Below are positions 60,603-64,000 of a stretch of 64,000 nucleotides of DNA, in pieces. The stretch covers positions 1,364,001 to 1,428,000 of the forward strand of contig NZ_CP183878.1 in NCBI RefSeq assembly GCF_048572895.1, in the 5' to 3' direction. Source of the stretch: Psychrobacillus sp048572895 (GTDB lineage: Bacteria; Bacillota; Bacilli; Bacillales_A; Planococcaceae). How positions within the stretch are numbered: position 1 is the first letter of the stretch; every line of letters begins with the position of its first letter. A model generated the notes under the pieces. That model was not told where the DNA came from, made no database searches, and was given only the letters and a program-made list of their open reading frames with translations. The position numbers were made by a program, and so were the translations under genes.

Positions 60603-60642
60603 TGGTCCCGACTGGTCTCGAACCAGCGACCCCCACCTTGTC
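60603..60642 (-). other. tRNA 3'-half scar, probable attachment site
   Basis: On the minus strand: ACAAGGTGGGGGTCGC, T-arm CTGG-TTCGAGA-CCAG, acceptor strand TCGGGACCA. The 5' half of a tRNA is absent upstream. Tyrosine-recombinase elements duplicate about 40 bp of a tRNA 3' end in this way. Parent tRNA not assigned. Confidence 0.6.
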
Positions 60643-61318
60643 GAATTTGTAACCCTTAAATAATCTGTTTAAATTGAATTCGATTAAGTTAAATAAGTCT
60701 GGTTTAATAAGGTTTTCGAGACAGTGAAAATCATTTCAGTAAAATAAGAACGGTACAAAAAAATAATTATGCGGACAAATTGCGGACAAAAGAGTAAACA
60801 GGTGGTCTGTATTACTTATTTAATGAAAACAGGTTACTACAGTTTCAGTAATAGCTAATCTTTATATTATAATTTCAGTTTTGCCTTTGTTAAATATTCT
60901 TTATGATTTTTCCAAATAGAATGCCCACTTAATGTATTAACAACATTCTCTAATTCCTGCTTTTTAAAGGACAACTATTACTTTCATACTAGCAAGTTTC
61001 TTCATTAAAGATGATATTTCTTATTAGAAGTAAGAACTTAATGAACTCTTTTTTAAATCTATCTATATTGGTATTGGTTAAGAAGTGATTTAATCTCTTT
61101 AGGTGATGCATATGATGAAATTGAATTGCTAATTTATTTATATTGAGAAAAAATTTATCTGACCTAGATTGGCTATATGCCTCTCAAGGTTTTTTACTAT
61201 ATTAAAATTGAATCAACCAATATTAAGTAAAAGAACAAAATAATTTGATAATCGAGAGCATAATTATTAATTTTGGTAGTTTGTGTAGTTTTGATAATTT
61301 AATATCAGTCCTTATAAC

Positions 61319-62629
61319 TTATATTTCGATTTCTTTTCGTTTATTTGAAGAAGGAATATTCAGTTCACTGCGATATTTGGAGATAGTTCTCCTAGAAATA
61401 TTAATTCCTTGATCTGTAATAAAATAATTAGTAATTTCTTGATCTGAAAGAGGGTTAAATTTATTTTCATTCTTAATAAGACTTTTTAATAAATTTTTAA
61501 CTTTAATTTGTGAAATGGAGTCTCCATTTGAAGTTTCAATTTTTGAACTGAAGAATTTTCGAAGTTCAAATGTTCCTTTTGGTGTCTGGATAATTTTATT
61601 TGCTGTAGCTCTACTAATCGTTGATTCATGCATTCCAATTTCATGGGCAATCTCTTTAAGAGTTAAAGGGATTAAAGAGAGAAAACCATCAGTAAAAAAT
61701 TTTTTTTGCTTTTCAATAATTACTGCAACTATTTTTAAAATTGTTTTACGTCGTTGTTCTATACCATTTACTAGCCATTGATAACTTTTATATTGACTTG
61801 AAATATAACTTGCGATTTCTCCCTCATTATTATTAAGTGATTTAGCATAATCGTGATTAAAGTGGATAGTAGGTAAGTAGCCATCATTTAAATAATATGA
61901 GATTTCCATCTTTTTTACTTTGACAATAATATCTGGGTTAATATACTCTGTTTCAAAATTTGATATAGAGGAACAAGGTCTTGGATTAAGAGTTAATATG
62001 TATTCATGAACTTCTTTTAATTTAGGTAACGTAATTCCCATAATAAGAGCAATATCGCCCCATTTTCGATTAGCAAGTAATTCTAAATGATTCTGGATAA
62101 GTTCGTTAGCTATTTTCTGATCAGGGAAGTCTGTGGTTATTTGAAGGAGCAAGCATTCCTGAAGATTTCGTGCTCCAATACCAAGGGGACCTATTTTCCG
62201 AATGATTTGAATGCCTTCATTAATTTCATCATCTGTGAATGCTTCCGCTTCTATGAATAAATCAGAACTCAGAATCAGATATCCATTATCATCTAGGTTA
62301 TAAATAAGGTATTCTACTAATTTATGTAATCGTTTATCAAGGGTTAAGAACCTTACTTGTTCAATTAGATTGTCTTTTAAGTTAGGATTTTTAATTTTTA
62401 TTGAATCCATATAATTGGATTTGGTGGAGTTGCCTTTATTTTTTGTTTTTTTTTCAAATACATAATCGTTATTTTGATCCTCCAACTTTAATAAAGGATT
62501 ATCTATTTCTTGTTCATTAATAAATTGGTAGAGTTCATAATTTGAATATTGCAATAACTCAATTGCTTGCCTTAATTCAGGAGTCATTAATAAACTAAGT
62601 TCTTGGTTTTGTTTAAGTATAATATCCAA
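61319..62629 (-). CDS. sigL: RNA polymerase sigma-54 factor (SigL)
   Basis: 436 residues. Region I: ILKQNQELSLLMTPELRQAIELLQYSNYELYQFINEQEIDNPLL, the Gln/Leu-rich activator-interacting part. The core-binding domain follows a charged linker. C-terminal helix-turn-helix (LKEIAHEIGMHESTISRATANKIIQ) and the RpoN box (SRRTISKYRSELNIPSSNKRKE). It directs polymerase to -24/-12 promoters and needs an AAA+ activator, not seen here. Divergent from the E1-alpha gene, which has a sigma-54 promoter. Confidence 0.95.
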   Translation of the reverse strand: MDIILKQNQELSLLMTPELRQAIELLQYSNYELYQFINEQEIDNPLLKLEDQNNDYVFEKKTKNKGNSTKSNYMDSIKIKNPNLKDNLIEQVRFLTLDKRLHKLVEYLIYNLDDNGYLILSSDLFIEAEAFTDDEINEGIQIIRKIGPLGIGARNLQECLLLQITTDFPDQKIANELIQNHLELLANRKWGDIALIMGITLPKLKEVHEYILTLNPRPCSSISNFETEYINPDIIVKVKKMEISYYLNDGYLPTIHFNHDYAKSLNNNEGEIASYISSQYKSYQWLVNGIEQRRKTILKIVAVIIEKQKKFFTDGFLSLIPLTLKEIAHEIGMHESTISRATANKIIQTPKGTFELRKFFSSKIETSNGDSISQIKVKNLLKSLIKNENKFNPLSDQEITNYFITDQGINISRRTISKYRSELNIPSSNKRKEIEI

Positions 62630-63100
62630 AAATTCACCTCCAATATAATTTGATAGCGCTTACAGTTAACTGTCTATTAATATTTTATCATAAAAATAGA
62701 ATATTCCAATTTTAAATAATAGGGTCCTTTTGTTTTGAACAAATTAATTATATAAAGCAAATGATCCCTTTAGGCAAATTATGAAGAATGTAAGTTTACA
62801 ATCCTACTTGTTTCTACACTTTTCATTCCGAAAATAAATGCGCATCCTCATTGACATCTTCACTATCTCTTTCCTCTAGAAGCTGCACAATCATAAAGGC
62901 AAATGTTGAGCACTCATTTAATAACGGTGTAATGGAGTAGATCATCCAAACGATCATGAGGGAGTCGAAGCATTGATGAAACATGATTGTACGGACGTTT
63001 TCTTACAGTTGTCTGTTTTACCTTACACTTCAGAAATTTAAATGACAATCTTACAAATTGAAAAACACTTTAGAATCGGGAAACATCCATCAATATTAAA
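62630..63100. other. divergent promoter region with gene remnants
   Basis: Between sigL and the E1 operon. A minus-strand reading at 62829-62940 (LLNECSTFAFMIVQLLEERD, ending HLFSE) and a plus-strand one at 62938-63041 (DHPNDHEGVEALMKHDCTD) are probably fragments. Activator sites for the -24/-12 promoter should lie here, but I could not identify them. Confidence 0.35.
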
Positions 63101-63118
63101 TTGGCATGGAATTTGCAT
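63101..63118 (+). promoter_or_regulatory. sigma-54 (-24/-12) promoter
   Basis: TTGGCAT-GGAAT-TTGCAT: GG and GC elements 12 bases apart, matching the TTGGCAC-N5-TTGCA consensus with one change. About 150 bp upstream of the E1-alpha start. Confidence 0.88.
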
Positions 63119-63138
63119 TAGTATAAAGTAACGTGTTA

Positions 63139-63187
63139 ACTGATTTTTCAGATAGATGAAAAAATTTCATCATTGGAGAAAATCAGT
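63139..63187 (+). promoter_or_regulatory. leader hairpin with inner palindrome
   Basis: ACTGATTTT (63139) pairs with AAAATCAGT (63187), enclosing the palindrome GATGAAAAAATTTCATC (63155-63171). It lies in the 5' untranslated region of the E1-alpha mRNA and may be an operator or RNA structure. Confidence 0.5.
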
Positions 63188-63267
63188 GAAGGATTGTTAG
63201 TGATCAACATATCAATCTAAAACATGTTAGTCGTAAATGAATACTAAAAATGCAGGAGGGATACTAA

Positions 63268-64000
63268 ATGAGTCAATCAACAGTACAAATAAAGGCGGAT
63301 CATTCTAAGGTTCTTTCAATACTAGATAAGAATGGGAAGGTCATAAATCATGATCTTTTGCCACAACTATCCAACGAAAGATTGATAGGGCTTATGAAGA
63401 AAATGGTATTTACGCGGATTTGGGATGAACGGGCAATTAAGTTAAACCGCCAAGGACGTTTGGGGCTATGGGCTCCAGTCTCTGGTCAAGAAGCTAGCAT
63501 GATTGGGAGTGAGGATGCCCTCTCTACAGAGGATTTTATATTAGGAAGTTATCGTGATATTCCGCAAATTGTTTGGCATGGTCTACCTCTTTATCAAACA
63601 TTCCTCTATTCAAGAGGTCATCAACATGGGGGGCAAATTCCAGAAAGTGTCAATGTTTTGATGCCCCAAATTATTATTGGAGCTCAAATCATTCAAGCAG
63701 CGGGTGTCGCTTTAGGTTTTAAGCTTAGAAATAAAAAGAATGTGGCCATCGCTTATATTGGGGATGGAGGTACATCTCAAGGAGACTTTTACGAAGGTAT
63801 TAATTTCGCAGGTGCCTATAAAGCACCAGCAATCTTTTTTGTACAAAATAACCAATATGCTATATCAGTTCCTATAAATAAACAAACAGCAGCAGAAACT
63901 CTTGCACAAAAAGCAGTTGCTGCCGGAATAACAGGAATTCAGGTGGATGGTATGGATGTTCTTGCAGTACATAAAGCTGTATCTGAAGCGGCTGAAAGGG
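63268..64000 (+). CDS. 2-oxoacid dehydrogenase E1 component, alpha subunit (partial)
   Basis: Thiamine-diphosphate enzyme subunit, cut by the window end after 244 codons. It opens with ADHSKVLSILDKNGKVINHD. It has FTRIWDERAIKLNRQGRLGLWAPVSGQEASMIGSEDAL, YRDIPQIVWHG, and the ThDP motif GDGGTSQGDFYEGINFAGAYKAPAIFFVQNNQYA. This matches PdhA-type E1-alpha of pyruvate, acetoin or branched-chain 2-oxoacid dehydrogenases. SigL-dependent E1 operons in Bacillus serve acetoin (aco) or branched-chain acid (bkd) catabolism, so a catabolic role is more likely than housekeeping PDH. AGGAGGG precedes the ATG. Confidence 0.9.
   Translation, partial: MSQSTVQIKADHSKVLSILDKNGKVINHDLLPQLSNERLIGLMKKMVFTRIWDERAIKLNRQGRLGLWAPVSGQEASMIGSEDALSTEDFILGSYRDIPQIVWHGLPLYQTFLYSRGHQHGGQIPESVNVLMPQIIIGAQIIQAAGVALGFKLRNKKNVAIAYIGDGGTSQGDFYEGINFAGAYKAPAIFFVQNNQYAISVPINKQTAAETLAQKAVAAGITGIQVDGMDVLAVHKAVSEAAER

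Larger units (their letters stand above)
60319..61318. other. scar-rich intergenic region
   Basis: 1 kb without an intact gene. Contains two hairpins, a tRNA 3'-half scar and, at 60770-60800, a minus-strand reading FVRNL-SA typical of the last residues of phage-type integrases. From about 60850 to 61318 the sequence is A/T-rich with nothing recognised. Confidence 0.45.

Noticed and set aside
60603..60642. Complete tRNA gene
   Set aside because: Only the variable loop, T-arm and 3' acceptor strand are present; no D-arm, anticodon arm or 5' acceptor strand can be found upstream.
63139..63187. Leader structure as a known riboswitch
   Set aside because: A simple nested hairpin without the conserved core of any riboswitch class I know; more consistent with an operator or plain stem.

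Overview
The window is low-G+C DNA from an endospore-forming Bacillota, most likely Bacillaceae or Planococcaceae. Support: a gerAA-gerAC-gerAB germination operon, a SigL-type sigma-54 gene, a polysaccharide deacetylase, strong AAGGAGG ribosome sites, frequent TTG/GTG starts and A/T-rich intergenic DNA. No rRNA or complete tRNA gene is visible, so I cannot name a species.

The dominant feature is a dispersed, always plus-oriented repeat of about 75-140 bp, called here CBR (cassette-boundary repeat), with roughly 45 full, split or decayed copies from 0.5 to 56 kb. A left box (TTCAACTAACGGGTGCT) leads into a variable intrinsic-terminator hairpin, then a right part (TTGAACTAACGCAGCAG followed by TTTAGTTGAA). 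The outer boxes can pair (CAACTAA/TTTAGTTG), followed inward by an unpaired stretch and a second short stem (TGCT/AGCA). This resembles the R and L boxes of integron attC sites. Between successive CBRs lie single, mostly plus-strand small genes: NUDIX hydrolases, GNAT acetyltransferase, alpha/beta hydrolases, CPBP protease, quinone-reductase-like enzyme, a frameshifted plsY, and many tiny membrane proteins. Two cassettes occur twice, and their identity stops inside the right box. Group II introns (twice), an IS110-family element (once whole, once as a left-end remnant) and an IS150-like element (twice) have all inserted into CBRs. The IS110 left end can fold into a bridge-RNA-like target-binding loop whose two guide strands match the CBR. 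No integron integrase is in the window, so this is an integron-like array by inference only.

Layout: 0-3.6 kb deacetylase, small genes and IS remnants; 4-5.2 kb MFS exporter; 5.6-10.4 kb intron copy 1, plsY cassette, diguanylate cyclase, aldo/keto reductase; 10.8-14.8 kb a redox cluster (OYE, acetyltransferase, cyclophilin-like protein, SDR) divergent from a LysR regulator; 15-26 kb a dense cassette run interrupted by an oligoendopeptidase F gene; 26-30 kb DUF4362 lipoprotein and a MarR-controlled DoxX/flavin-monooxygenase operon with palindromic operators; 30.5-32.3 kb ECF sigma/anti-sigma pair; 32.4-39.3 kb cassettes with the IS110 element and intron copy 2; 40-41.5 kb a TIR protein and a PIN-like protein; 41.9-51.2 kb a segment bounded by related repeats next to a tmRNA 3'-end scar, holding an MmyB-type regulator with an aldo/keto reductase, an IS3 element and the gerA-type operon; 51.7-57.8 kb further cassettes, GNAT, TetR remnant, epimerase/LysR pair and the IS150-like element; 58-60.3 kb a phage-like repressor module and an Abi_2 (AbiF-type) gene preceded by a small structured RNA; 60.6 kb a tRNA 3'-half scar; 61.3-64 kb sigL and a 2-oxoacid dehydrogenase E1-alpha gene behind a textbook -24/-12 promoter.

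Many genes are broken by one-base or short indels (plsY, IS110 transposase, several hypothetical genes) or survive only as 3' fragments beside a CBR. This indicates an array that gains, duplicates and loses genes.
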